Source of the DNA: CAZMGG01 sp964565715
GTDB taxonomy: Bacteria; Planctomycetota; UBA1135; UBA2386
Assembly: GCA_964565715.1 (NCBI GenBank)
Contig: CAZMGG010000055.1
Location: forward strand, 1-33,352
Direction of reading: 5' to 3'
Length of the DNA: 33,352 nucleotides
Shown one piece after another: positions 1 to 7,829 of this stretch. Under the pieces are notes generated by a model, which made no database searches, was not told the origin of the DNA, and saw only the letters and a list, made by a program, of their open reading frames with translations. The first letter of the stretch is position 1. Each line of letters begins with the position of its first letter. A program made the position numbers and the translations under genes.

Positions 1-283
1 TCGCTTGGTGCCGGTTCTGCGTGAACATCACGCGGAACTTCACGCGCCCGCCTTGCACCTCGTCGAAGAAGGCTCCAATCATCTTCACGTAGCGATCCAG
101 GTACTGGGCGGTGACCTTCTGCCACTTCATCTCGCTTCCTACCATCAACTCATCCTTGATGGCGTTGAGCCTGTTGGCGACGCCGTGCAGGTCGTGCGAC
201 TGAATGAGTGAGCCGCCGAAGAAGTTCGAGAACTTCGCTCCCTTCGAAACGGACTCGTCAGCGTAGATGATGACCTCTCGCAC
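1..283 (-). CDS. DUF3800 domain protein, N-terminal part (runs off left edge)
   Basis: Reading the minus strand from a GTG at 281-283 gives about 94 residues with no stop before the window edge. The start reads VREVIIYADESVSKGAKFSN, followed by FFGGSLIQSHDL, a block with EMKWQKVTAQYLDRYVKMI, and GGRVKFRVMFTQN. The early YADES acidic motif, the FGG strand and the later E-x-KW segment are the usual layout of DUF3800, a family with a predicted RNase H-like fold often found in mobile or defence-linked regions; its reaction is unknown. The start is uncertain. No ATG lies in frame upstream and no Shine-Dalgarno is visible, so GTG at 283 is the best choice, but the frame stays open further up. GC here is about 57% by hand count over 180 bases, clearly below the neighbours. 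Bases 284-475, up to the tRNA, hold no gene I can support. Confidence 0.85.
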   Translation of the reverse strand, partial: MREVIIYADESVSKGAKFSNFFGGSLIQSHDLHGVANRLNAIKDELMVGSEMKWQKVTAQYLDRYVKMIGAFFDEVQGGRVKFRVMFTQNRHQA

Positions 284-475
284 GTTGCCGAGAGCATGAT
301 GGATGCGTGTGATGCGGGCGAGCGCATTCCATGCGGCTGATCCAGGCCCGCCGTCGGGAGGCAGGCATGGTCCCCTGGGGGCGCAGGACGCCCGCCAGTC
401 ATCACCGCAATGGCTGCACCGGGTGCGATGAGAGCACCGTCCCCGGGCGCCCGATCGCGGCAACGACGGTCGAAG

Positions 476-551
476 TGGTGGGCAGGGCCGGAGTTGAACC
501 GGCGACCCCAGCATTTTCAGTGCTGTGCTCTACCAACTGAGCTACCTACCC
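476..551 (-). tRNA. tRNA-Phe (GAA), CCA encoded
   Basis: The 76-base minus-strand sequence folds as a full cloverleaf. The acceptor stem GGGTAGG pairs with CCTGCCC (one G-U). The D stem is GCTC/GAGC. The anticodon stem CAGCA/TGCTG encloses loop CTGAAAA, giving anticodon GAA. The T stem GCCGG/CCGGC encloses TTCAACT. The discriminator A is followed by an encoded CCA. Its 3' end faces the DUF3800 gene. tRNA 3' ends are common integration sites, so this tRNA may mark the border of an acquired segment lying to the left of the window. Confidence 0.97.
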
Positions 552-693
552 ACCCGCGTCCGGGCCGCAGGGCCTGGACGCGAGGGCGGGAAGGTTACGG
601 AGGCGCCGACGCCGGTCAAGGGTGGACCACGGCGCTCGGCGAAGTCCCGTCCCTCCTGCATCCGGCCGGCTCCCGCGGGCGAACCACCTGCCG

Positions 694-2175
694 ATGCCTG
701 CCGGGAACGACCCCAAGCCGATCCGCCGCCCGCTGGTCTGGTTCCGCACCGATCTGCGGGTCCGCGACAACCCCGCCCTGCACGCCGCCTGCACCGCCGC
801 CGCCGAGGCGGCCCGGAACGGCGCCAGCGATGCTGCGGTGACCGCGGTCTTCCTGATCGCCGACCGCCAGTGGCGGGAGCATGGCGACTCGCCGTGGAAG
901 GTCGACTTCCTGCGCCGCAGCCTCGTGGAACTCCGCGCCGACCTGCTGGCCCGCGGCATCCCCCTGCGCATCGTCGTCGCCGGCCGCTTCGCCTCGGCTA
1001 CCGCCGCTCTGCGCCGGGTCCTGGCCGAGCACGGCTGCGACGCCCTCTGCTTCAACCGCGAGCACCAGCCGAACGAACTGCGGCGCGATCATTCGGTGCA
1101 GCAGGCCTGCGCGCGCGACGGCATCCCCTGTCACGCGTTCACCGACCAGCTCCTGCTGCCGCCCGACCAGATCCGCACCGGCCAGGACCGGCCCTACACG
1201 GTCTACACGCCGTTCCGGAAGGCCGGCCTCGGCCACCTGTCGGCCCACGGCCTGCCGCGGCTGCATGGCGAGCCGCCGGCCGTGCCGAGGAACAAGGTCC
1301 CCGCCGATCCGGTGCCCGACGCGATCGAGGGGTTCCCGGCGCCGCCGGCGGCAGCCGACCTGCACCCGGCCGGCGAACGCGCGGCGCTGCAGCGGCTCGC
1401 GGAGTTCACCGAGGACCGGCTCGGGGACTACGCCGCCGCCCGCGACTTCCCGGCGCGGCCGGGCACCAGCGGCCTGTCGCCGCACCTCGCTGCCGGCACT
1501 GTCGCGCTCCGCCGCTGCCTGGAGGCGGCGCGCCTGCAGAACCGCGGCCGGCTCGAGGGCGGCGGCGACGGCGCCGACACCTGGATCCGTGAGCTGCTGT
1601 GGCGCGAGTTCTACCGCCACGTGCTGGTGAACTTCCCGCGGCTCGGCATGGGCCATCCGTTCCAGGAGTGGACCGACGCGGTGGCGTGGCGCGACGATCC
1701 GGCGGGGCTGCGGGCCTGGCAGGAGGGCCGCACCGGCTACCCGATCGTCGATGCGGCGATGCGCTGCCTCGTCGCCACGGGGTTCCTGCACAACCGGCTG
1801 CGCATGGTAGCCGCGTCGTTCCTGACCAAGGATCTGCTGGTGGACTGGCGCCGGGGCGAGGCGTTCTTCATGCAGCACCTGGTGGACGGCGATCTGGCCA
1901 GCAACAACGGCGGCTGGCAGTGGAGCGCGTCGGTGGGCAACGATGCGGCGCCGTACTTCCGCGTGTTCCACCCGACCCGGCAGGGCGAGCGGTTCGATCC
2001 GGACGGCGCGTTCGTCTCGCAGTGGGTGCCGGAGCTGGCGGCGCTGCCGGCGAAGGACCGGCAGGATCCGTCGCCCGCGCAGCGGGAGGCGTGCGGCTAT
2101 CCGGCGCCGATCGTCGACCACGGCGGGGCGCGGCTGCGGGCGATCGAGGCGTTCCGGGCGGCGAAGGGCAACTGA
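694..2175 (+). CDS. phrB: Deoxyribodipyrimidine photolyase (class I CPD photolyase)
   Basis: This 493-residue flavoprotein should repair cyclobutane pyrimidine dimers using blue light. The N-terminal antenna domain opens with LVWFRTDLRVRDNPALHAA. The C-terminal FAD domain has WIRELLWREFYRHVL, GYPIVDAAMRCL, FLHNRLRMVAASFLTKDLL, DGDLASNNGGWQWSAS and NDAAPYFRVFHPTRQGE, which follow the E. coli enzyme closely, including the Trp-rich GGWQW segment of the electron-transfer chain. Length is normal (E. coli: 472). The start is the ATG at 694; an in-frame ATG at 622 would add residues unlike the family. It is divergent from tRNA-Phe and 42 bases upstream of the sigma factor. Photolyase genes often belong to the same light or singlet-oxygen regulons as the lipid genes found here at 11.7-18.9 kb, but no physical link is visible. 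Confidence 0.95.
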   Translation: MPAGNDPKPIRRPLVWFRTDLRVRDNPALHAACTAAAEAARNGASDAAVTAVFLIADRQWREHGDSPWKVDFLRRSLVELRADLLARGIPLRIVVAGRFASATAALRRVLAEHGCDALCFNREHQPNELRRDHSVQQACARDGIPCHAFTDQLLLPPDQIRTGQDRPYTVYTPFRKAGLGHLSAHGLPRLHGEPPAVPRNKVPADPVPDAIEGFPAPPAAADLHPAGERAALQRLAEFTEDRLGDYAAARDFPARPGTSGLSPHLAAGTVALRRCLEAARLQNRGRLEGGGDGADTWIRELLWREFYRHVLVNFPRLGMGHPFQEWTDAVAWRDDPAGLRAWQEGRTGYPIVDAAMRCLVATGFLHNRLRMVAASFLTKDLLVDWRRGEAFFMQHLVDGDLASNNGGWQWSASVGNDAAPYFRVFHPTRQGERFDPDGAFVSQWVPELAALPAKDRQDPSPAQREACGYPAPIVDHGGARLRAIEAFRAAKGN

Positions 2176-2217
2176 TTGCCTGCAAGACGGGTTCCGGCTC
2201 AATACCATCACCTTCCC

Positions 2218-2805
2218 ATGGATCAGGCCGAGGAGCGCGTGGCGCTGGCGGCAGCGGGTGACCCCGACCAGATCGAGGCCCTGCTGCGGGCTGCCACACC
2301 GAGGTTGCGCGCGCTGCTGACCATCGATCCGCGGTTCCGACGGAGCATTGATGTCGATGACGTGCTGCAGGTCACGTTCCTGGAGGCGTTCCTGCGGATC
2401 CGCAGCCTCGAGCAGCGAACCGAGGCCGGGTTCTGGTCCTGGCTGCGTCGCATTGCCGAGCACAACCTGGCCGACGCCGTACGTCAGCTCGATCGCCAGA
2501 AGCGGAGCGACGCCCGTCACCGGATCACGCACGGTGCGGCTGGCGAGTCGGCGCGCACGCTGCTGCTTGCCGTTGCCGATGGCTCGGTCACGGCCGGTGG
2601 CCGCGCGTCGTTGGCGGAGGAGATCGAGCGCCTGCATCGCGCCATCGCCGCGCTGCCTGCCAGCTACCGCGCTGTGATCGAGCATGTCGATCTCGCCGAA
2701 CAGAGCGTCGCGGAAGTGGCCCGGAGCCTGGGTCGCAGTGAGGGCGCCGTTCACATGCTGCGTGCGCGTGCGCGTGACCGTCTCCACGAACTGATGCGAG
2801 GCTGA
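2218..2805 (+). CDS. ECF-type RNA polymerase sigma factor
   Basis: The 195-residue protein has both conserved sigma regions. Region 2 reads IDVDDVLQVTFLEAFLRIRS followed by FWSWLRRIAEHNLADAVRQL. Region 4 reads LPASYRAVIEHVDLAEQSVA followed by EVARSLGRSEGAVHMLRARA. The start is the ATG at 2218; a TTG directly after the photolyase stop would add 14 residues without homology value. No anti-sigma gene is adjacent. Instead the neighbour is a convergent transmembrane Ser/Thr kinase. In planctomycetes several ECF groups are linked to such kinases and are thought to be controlled by phosphorylation, so this pair may be a signalling unit. That pairing is an inference from context; the genes are convergent, 68 bases apart, and not an operon. 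Confidence 0.9.
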   Translation: MDQAEERVALAAAGDPDQIEALLRAATPRLRALLTIDPRFRRSIDVDDVLQVTFLEAFLRIRSLEQRTEAGFWSWLRRIAEHNLADAVRQLDRQKRSDARHRITHGAAGESARTLLLAVADGSVTAGGRASLAEEIERLHRAIAALPASYRAVIEHVDLAEQSVAEVARSLGRSEGAVHMLRARARDRLHELMRG

Positions 2806-2873
2806 ACGCGCGGTGGCCGACGACGTCTGCGAGAATCCGGCCCGTCCGCGATGCGTGGGCGAGGGCGGTGAGG

Positions 2874-5800
2874 TCACTCGCCATCCCTCTTGACCCGGGC
2901 CGGTGCGTCGGCAGCAGGAACATCCAGTTGGCGGCGCCATTCGGTGGCCTTGGCGTCGTACCCTGCGCCAGGCTCGATCCGGTCCCAGGTCTCGTAGAGC
3001 AGTAGGACCCGCTCCAGAGCCTCGCGTCGCCGGTCCCTTCCTGGTGCAGGTGCCGGCACGGCTTCGTTGTTCTTCAGACCCTCGAAGCCGTCGAGAACGA
3101 GTCGCTCGGCCTCGCGGAGGTGGCTGGCGCGCCGTTCGGCAGTCAGGGACGTGTCCCGCTGCGCAATGAGGGTCAATGCGGCGCCGAGCATGGAGCGCGT
3201 GTTCGGAACACGCCAGTCGTCTGGCAGCACCTCGAGCCGGATCTGGAGGCATTCACGGAGGGTCGCCTCGGCTTCCAGCAACGCTTCGAGCGTGCCATGC
3301 TGAACCAGGGAAATCCCATGCGTGGCCAGGTGGTTGCTCAGTCGTTCGTTGGCTCGAGGTGTGGCCTTGCGCACGGCCGCGAGATGCTGCCGCTGCGTGG
3401 CCAACGCCTCCTCGAGTCTGCCCACGTCCCGCAGCACCGTGGCGAGGACCGTAGCGGCGTGGTCGGCCTCGCCGGGCGGCCAGTCCAGATGCTGGCCGTA
3501 CAGATCGTGGGCACGCCTGGCGGCGGGAATGGCCTCCTCGTGACGGCCGAGCTTGTGGAGGATCTCGGCGTGGTGATGGAGGAGCATCGCGGTGATCGGA
3601 TGTGGCTCGCCGAGAGCTCGCAGGCTGCTGGTCACCGTCCCGGCGAAGAGGGACTCGGCCTCGACCAGCTTGCCCTGAGCCTGGAGCGCCCGGCCGAGGT
3701 TGTTGGTCGACATGAGGGTCTCCGGGTGCTCGCCTCCGCGGAGGACGCGGCTCAACTCCACGACCTCGCGCAGCATCGCCTCCGCCTCGGTGAAGCGTTG
3801 CCGGGACAGGTACACGCTCGCGAGGTTGTTGATCGTGCGGAGCGTGGTGGGGTGTTGCTCGCCGAGGATACGCCCGTTCTTGCCGGCCGCTTCCCGCAGG
3901 AGCGGTTCGGCCGCATCCAACCGGCCGAGGAAGATGTAGACGCCACCGAGGTTGTTGACGATCCGGACGGTTTCGGGGTGATCCGGTCCGAGCACGCGTC
4001 GACTCGTCGCCAGCGCAGCAACGAGGTGCCTCTCCGCGTTGGCGTGGTCGCCCAATCGGTGCAGCACGTAGCCGAGGTTGTTGCCGGCGTTGATCGTTTC
4101 AGGATGATCCTCGCCGAGCACGCGCCGGCTCTTCTCGAGGGTCTCGCGGAAGAGGGGCTCGGCGGCGGCGGCGTTGCCCTGGGCCTCGAGCATGGCGCCC
4201 AGGTTGTTCAGCGATGCGATCGTGTGCGGGTGTTCCTCACCAAGCGCTCGGCGTCGCTTCTCGACCCCTTCGCGGCAGAAGGCCACGGCTGCCCCGAGCT
4301 TGCCGGCGCTGCGCAGGGCGCCAGCCAGGTGCAGGATGGCCGACGCCGTCGAGGGGTGATCCTCCCCTCGCACCCTCCGGTACTTCTCGAGCGCCTCACG
4401 GAAGTATGTCTCGGCTCCATCGAACACGCCCATCTGTTGCAGGAGCGTCCCGAGGTTGCTCATGGAGATCAGGGTGTCGGGGTGTTCCTCGCCGAGGATG
4501 CGCCGACGTCTTTCCAGGGTTTCGCGATAGGGCTGCTCGGCCTCGGCGTACCGACCACTGGCCTGCAGGAAGAGTGCAACGTTGTTGAGGGCGTGCATCG
4601 TGGTCGGATGATCGTTACCGAGGACGCGACGGCTCCTCTCCAGCGCCTCGTGGAAGTACGGCTCGGCCTCGACGAGTCGGCCCTGCAGTTGCAGCAGCAA
4701 GGCCATGTTGCTGATGCAGATGATCGTGTCCGGATGGTCCTGGCCCAGGACGCGTCGGGCCTTCTCCATCACATCACGGATCAGCGGCTCCGCCGCCACG
4801 TAATCACCCGCGTCGGTCAGGAGGCGAGCGGTGTTGTTCAGCGAGGCGATCGTCTCCGGATGCTCCACACCAAGCACCCGACGCCGTGTGGCCAGTGCCG
4901 CCTCCTGCACCGGCCGCGCCTGCTCGAACAGGCCGAACAAGTGGTACGACCTTGCCAGCGAATCCTGAAGCCGGGCCTCGACCCGGGGTTGGGTCTGGAA
5001 CTCCTCGCTGATGGCCTGCAGGGCCGGCTGCAGGATTGCTTCGTCGATGAAGGCGAGGGCGACATCCGTGGCGTTCACCAGCAGCCAATCCTGGCGAAAG
5101 GCATCGATCCGCTGCTTCCGCTGGTCTTCCGACACGTCTGCCTTCTGCAAGGCGACGACGAACCGTCGGTTCACGGCCGCGCTCAACTGCGACCCCAGCG
5201 TCATCTGATCGATCTGCGCCAGCATCCTGGCCTGGAAGTCACTGACCTGTTCGAGCTCGGCGGCGCGGGCCTGCGCGGCGTCGCGGGCGAGCCGGGCTTC
5301 GCCTTCGGCCGAGAGCGCGGCTTCGGCGCGGTCGGAGGCGATCGTGGCCTGCCAGGCGGTGCCGATCACGCCGAGCACGAGTGCGGCGGCGACCAGGCAG
5401 ACGGCAGCGACGGTTCCGCGGTTGCGCCGTACGAACTTGCGGAATCGGTAAGAGGCAGTCGGCGGGGCGGCGAGCACGGCGTCGCCGCGCAGATACCGGT
5501 GCACGTCCATCGCCAAGCCGTTCGCGGTCTCGTAGCGGCGCGTGCGGTCCTTCTCGAGCGCCTTCATGACGATCCAGTCGAGGTCGCCGCGCAGCTTGGA
5601 TCGCAGCTTGTCCAGTGCGAGATGCCGGCGCCCCGCGACTGTGGTACCTTCCTCGCCCAGCGTGGAGACCCGCGTCGATGGCTTGGCGGGGTCGTCCTCG
5701 CGGATCGTGCGAAGCAGTTCCTGGTAGCCCTTCTCGAGCACCTTGGTGATCTCGAAGGGCTTCGTGCCGGTGAGCAGCTCGTAGAGCAGTACACCCAGGG

Positions 5801-6506
5801 AATACACGTCGGCCCTGGTGTCGACGTCGAGCGCGCTGTGCGCGGCCTGCTCGGGCGCCATGTACTCCGGCGTGCCGATCATCTGCGCGAACTGCGTGAA
5901 CATCGTGCGCTGCGTCAACTCGGCCGACGTCGCCTTGGCGATGCCGAAGTCGATCACCTTCGGCAGCGGTGTGCCGTCGTGCAGCGTCACCAGCACGTTC
6001 GACGGCTTGACGTCGCGGTGGATGATGCCCTTGTGGTGCGCGTGCTGGATCGCCTCGCACACCTTCGCGAACAACTCGAGCCGCTCACGCAAGGGCAGCT
6101 TCTGCTCGTCGCAGTACTGCGTGATCGGGATGCCCTTGACCAGCTCCATCACGAAGAACGGCCGCCCGGTCGCCGTCGAGCCGCCGTCGAGGACCTTGGC
6201 GATGCCCGGATGGTCCATCAGCGCCAGCGCCTGGCGCTCGGCCTCGAACCGCGCCACGACCTCCTTCGTGTCCATGCCGAGCTTGATGATCTTCAGTGCG
6301 ACCTTGCGGCTCACCGGCACCTTCTGCTCGGCCATCCACACGCTGCCCATGCCGCCCTCGCCGATCTCCTGCAGGAGCTTGTAGCGGTCGATCACGTCGC
6401 CCGGCCGTTCGCCGGGCGTCCTCGTGTCGGCAGGGCGCACCGATGGCGAGACCACTTCGTCGCGCGCCGAGCGGATCGGATCGGGAGGCTGCGAGTCGTC
6501 GTGCAT
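2874..6506 (-). CDS. Transmembrane Ser/Thr protein kinase with C-terminal TPR array
   Basis: The 1210-residue protein starts with a Hanks-type kinase domain (about 40-340). It has glycine loop GEGGMGSVW (49-57), the ATP-binding lysine in VALKIIK (near 72), catalytic HRDVKPSNV (163-171), IDFGIAK (186-191) and APEQ (217-220), so all catalytic residues are present. A single transmembrane helix, roughly 364-385 (TVAAVCLVAAALVLGVIGTA), is followed by an Ala/Glu-rich helix likely to be a coiled coil. A linker (about 425-543) leads to about eleven tetratricopeptide units of 42 residues with the recurring core LGxxHPxTxxxxNNLxxxL, then a further helical tail. The TPR part should lie outside the cytoplasm and bind a protein or peptide. 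The family is greatly expanded in planctomycetes. The substrate is unknown; the convergent ECF sigma factor at 2218-2805 is a candidate. Confidence 0.95.
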   Translation of the reverse strand: MHDDSQPPDPIRSARDEVVSPSVRPADTRTPGERPGDVIDRYKLLQEIGEGGMGSVWMAEQKVPVSRKVALKIIKLGMDTKEVVARFEAERQALALMDHPGIAKVLDGGSTATGRPFFVMELVKGIPITQYCDEQKLPLRERLELFAKVCEAIQHAHHKGIIHRDVKPSNVLVTLHDGTPLPKVIDFGIAKATSAELTQRTMFTQFAQMIGTPEYMAPEQAAHSALDVDTRADVYSLGVLLYELLTGTKPFEITKVLEKGYQELLRTIREDDPAKPSTRVSTLGEEGTTVAGRRHLALDKLRSKLRGDLDWIVMKALEKDRTRRYETANGLAMDVHRYLRGDAVLAAPPTASYRFRKFVRRNRGTVAAVCLVAAALVLGVIGTAWQATIASDRAEAALSAEGEARLARDAAQARAAELEQVSDFQARMLAQIDQMTLGSQLSAAVNRRFVVALQKADVSEDQRKQRIDAFRQDWLLVNATDVALAFIDEAILQPALQAISEEFQTQPRVEARLQDSLARSYHLFGLFEQARPVQEAALATRRRVLGVEHPETIASLNNTARLLTDAGDYVAAEPLIRDVMEKARRVLGQDHPDTIICISNMALLLQLQGRLVEAEPYFHEALERSRRVLGNDHPTTMHALNNVALFLQASGRYAEAEQPYRETLERRRRILGEEHPDTLISMSNLGTLLQQMGVFDGAETYFREALEKYRRVRGEDHPSTASAILHLAGALRSAGKLGAAVAFCREGVEKRRRALGEEHPHTIASLNNLGAMLEAQGNAAAAEPLFRETLEKSRRVLGEDHPETINAGNNLGYVLHRLGDHANAERHLVAALATSRRVLGPDHPETVRIVNNLGGVYIFLGRLDAAEPLLREAAGKNGRILGEQHPTTLRTINNLASVYLSRQRFTEAEAMLREVVELSRVLRGGEHPETLMSTNNLGRALQAQGKLVEAESLFAGTVTSSLRALGEPHPITAMLLHHHAEILHKLGRHEEAIPAARRAHDLYGQHLDWPPGEADHAATVLATVLRDVGRLEEALATQRQHLAAVRKATPRANERLSNHLATHGISLVQHGTLEALLEAEATLRECLQIRLEVLPDDWRVPNTRSMLGAALTLIAQRDTSLTAERRASHLREAERLVLDGFEGLKNNEAVPAPAPGRDRRREALERVLLLYETWDRIEPGAGYDAKATEWRRQLDVPAADAPARVKRDGE
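3492..4877 (-). repeat. Tandem 126-base repeat coding for TPR units
   Basis: About eleven imperfect in-frame copies of a 126-base unit code for the 42-residue TPR units of the kinase. Each copy starts near VLGxxHPxT and ends near LExxRR. The copies differ at many positions, so the array is old and not a recent slippage product. The unit borders are my choice of phase. Confidence 0.8.
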
Positions 6507-6579
6507 GGCAACTCCACGCTGTGGGCGCGCTGCCCATGGGGCGGCGCGCCAGGTCCGTTCACCCTGGGCGGGCGGGATC

Positions 6580-7659
6580 CTACTCGATGCCGATGAAGAT
6601 CGCCTGGTGCTTGCTCAGGCTGACCCAGGTCTGGAACGAGGCTCCGTTCTCGGTGCTGGCGGCAAGGGCGGCGGAAAAGCCGTCGTTGCGTGGGGCAGGG
6701 ATCGGACCGGTGCGCGTGCCGAAGGAGCCCACGAAAGGCTGCGGCTGGCCGCTCAGTTGAGCCCATGCCTGGACATGGAGATCGTACTGACCGACCAGGA
6801 CCGGGTTGTGGGGCAGGGTGATGCGGGCGGTCCGGAACGTCCCGAGTCCGCTGCTGCGCAGGAGCACGTAACCCTCGCCAGAACTGAGCTGCGGCGCACA
6901 CACGCCGGGGATGGGCAGGTTGACGGCGGCGAAGCCCAGCGCCGCGATCGCCTGCTGGCCGATGACCCCTGATCCCGGGTTGCTGCCGACGGAGAAGTCC
7001 ATGCCGAGGGACGGGTCGGTGTAGACGCGCCAGTTCGCGAACACGCTCATCTCCGCGTTGCGGACGGTGCAGCCCAGGCCGATGCCGTAGTTCTGCACCG
7101 GGGTGACGACAGAGCTGCGGTCGGTGCCATCGACGGACATGGCGACGCCCTCCATGAGCAGCTGGAAGACCAGGGCGTCCTGGCCGTTGAAGGCGAACGG
7201 CGTGTCCAGGGGGAAGCGCACGTCGAACGGGGCGGGTGGCGTGGCGGCGGCTTGGCTCCAATCTGGCAGCGTCACCGCCTTCCTGAGGAAGACGTCCACC
7301 CATGGGCTGGTGCGGAGTGTCTCCACGTCGACGGAGGCGCCGGATGGCACGAGGGCCCAGTTCGCATGGGCCATGCGGATCGTGACGAAGCCCGTGCCAC
7401 CGCTGCCGCCGAGGCCAGCGGTGGGACGTCGCAGCGACAGGGCGTGGATCGTGCGCGGCGTGGCGGGCTGGCTGGCGTCGATCTGGGTCACCTTGTGGAA
7501 GGCGCCGGTGGGGATCGGGAAGCCGGTGATGAACAGCTCGCCGAACGGAACGGCGGCCTCACCGGGGACCGGCAGCATGCCGGCGGGCGAGGTGGGAAGG
7601 GTCTGCGCGAGGGCGGGAAGTGGTATGGCGAACAGGCAGGCGAGGAGGCGAGCGTCCAT
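6580..7659 (-). CDS. Exported protein of unknown function
   Basis: The 359-residue protein opens with a signal peptide (MDARLLACLFAIPLPALAQ, cleavage likely after ALAQ). The rest is rich in small and beta-forming residues and has no catalytic motif I recognise. Fragments such as FGELFITGFPIPTGAFHKVT, FNGQDALVFQLLMEG and SLGMDFSVGSNPGSGVIG suggest a beta-sandwich exported protein of the kind common in planctomycetes. It has two scattered cysteines in the mature part. A weak Shine-Dalgarno (AAAGG) lies upstream of the ATG. It follows the DUF1080 gene by 170 bases on the same strand, with a hairpin between, so it is probably a separate transcription unit. The general style recalls the exported protein at 31756-32718, but I cannot align the two with confidence. 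Confidence 0.75.
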   Translation of the reverse strand: MDARLLACLFAIPLPALAQTLPTSPAGMLPVPGEAAVPFGELFITGFPIPTGAFHKVTQIDASQPATPRTIHALSLRRPTAGLGGSGGTGFVTIRMAHANWALVPSGASVDVETLRTSPWVDVFLRKAVTLPDWSQAAATPPAPFDVRFPLDTPFAFNGQDALVFQLLMEGVAMSVDGTDRSSVVTPVQNYGIGLGCTVRNAEMSVFANWRVYTDPSLGMDFSVGSNPGSGVIGQQAIAALGFAAVNLPIPGVCAPQLSSGEGYVLLRSSGLGTFRTARITLPHNPVLVGQYDLHVQAWAQLSGQPQPFVGSFGTRTGPIPAPRNDGFSAALAASTENGASFQTWVSLSKHQAIFIGIE

Positions 7660-7681
7660 GGGTCGGAGCCTTTCTGGCGTG

Positions 7682-7701
7682 GGCCCGGCCGATTCCGGGC
7701 C
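7682..7701 (-). terminator. GC-rich hairpin between DUF1080 gene and exported-protein gene
   Basis: Arms ggcccgg (7682-7688) and ccgggcc (7695-7701) are perfect inverted repeats with a 6-base loop. No T-run follows on either strand. It could end the upstream minus-strand operon or fold in the leader of the gene starting at 7659. Confidence 0.35.
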
Positions 7702-7829
7702 AACCAGATGGCGTCAGATCGCCCGCCGACTCACGGCAGAATCACTGGCGATGCCCACCCCCCTGCAGCCGGGGCGATCACAAGGCGTTTCGTCGCAGTG
7801 GGTTGCGTCTCGCTTGCCAGGCCCGGAGC

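Noticed and set aside
2391..2404. 14-base palindrome ctgcggatccgcag
   Set aside because: It lies inside a conserved part of the ECF sigma coding sequence, with no sign of regulatory use.
616..3252. 878-codon minus-strand open frame across photolyase and sigma genes
   Set aside because: It is Arg/Ala/Gly-rich shadow sequence crossing two well supported plus-strand genes.
3120..6596. 1158-codon open frame on the plus strand opposite the kinase gene
   Set aside because: It is the antisense frame of a repetitive GC-rich gene; its composition follows the TPR repeat and it shows no family motif.
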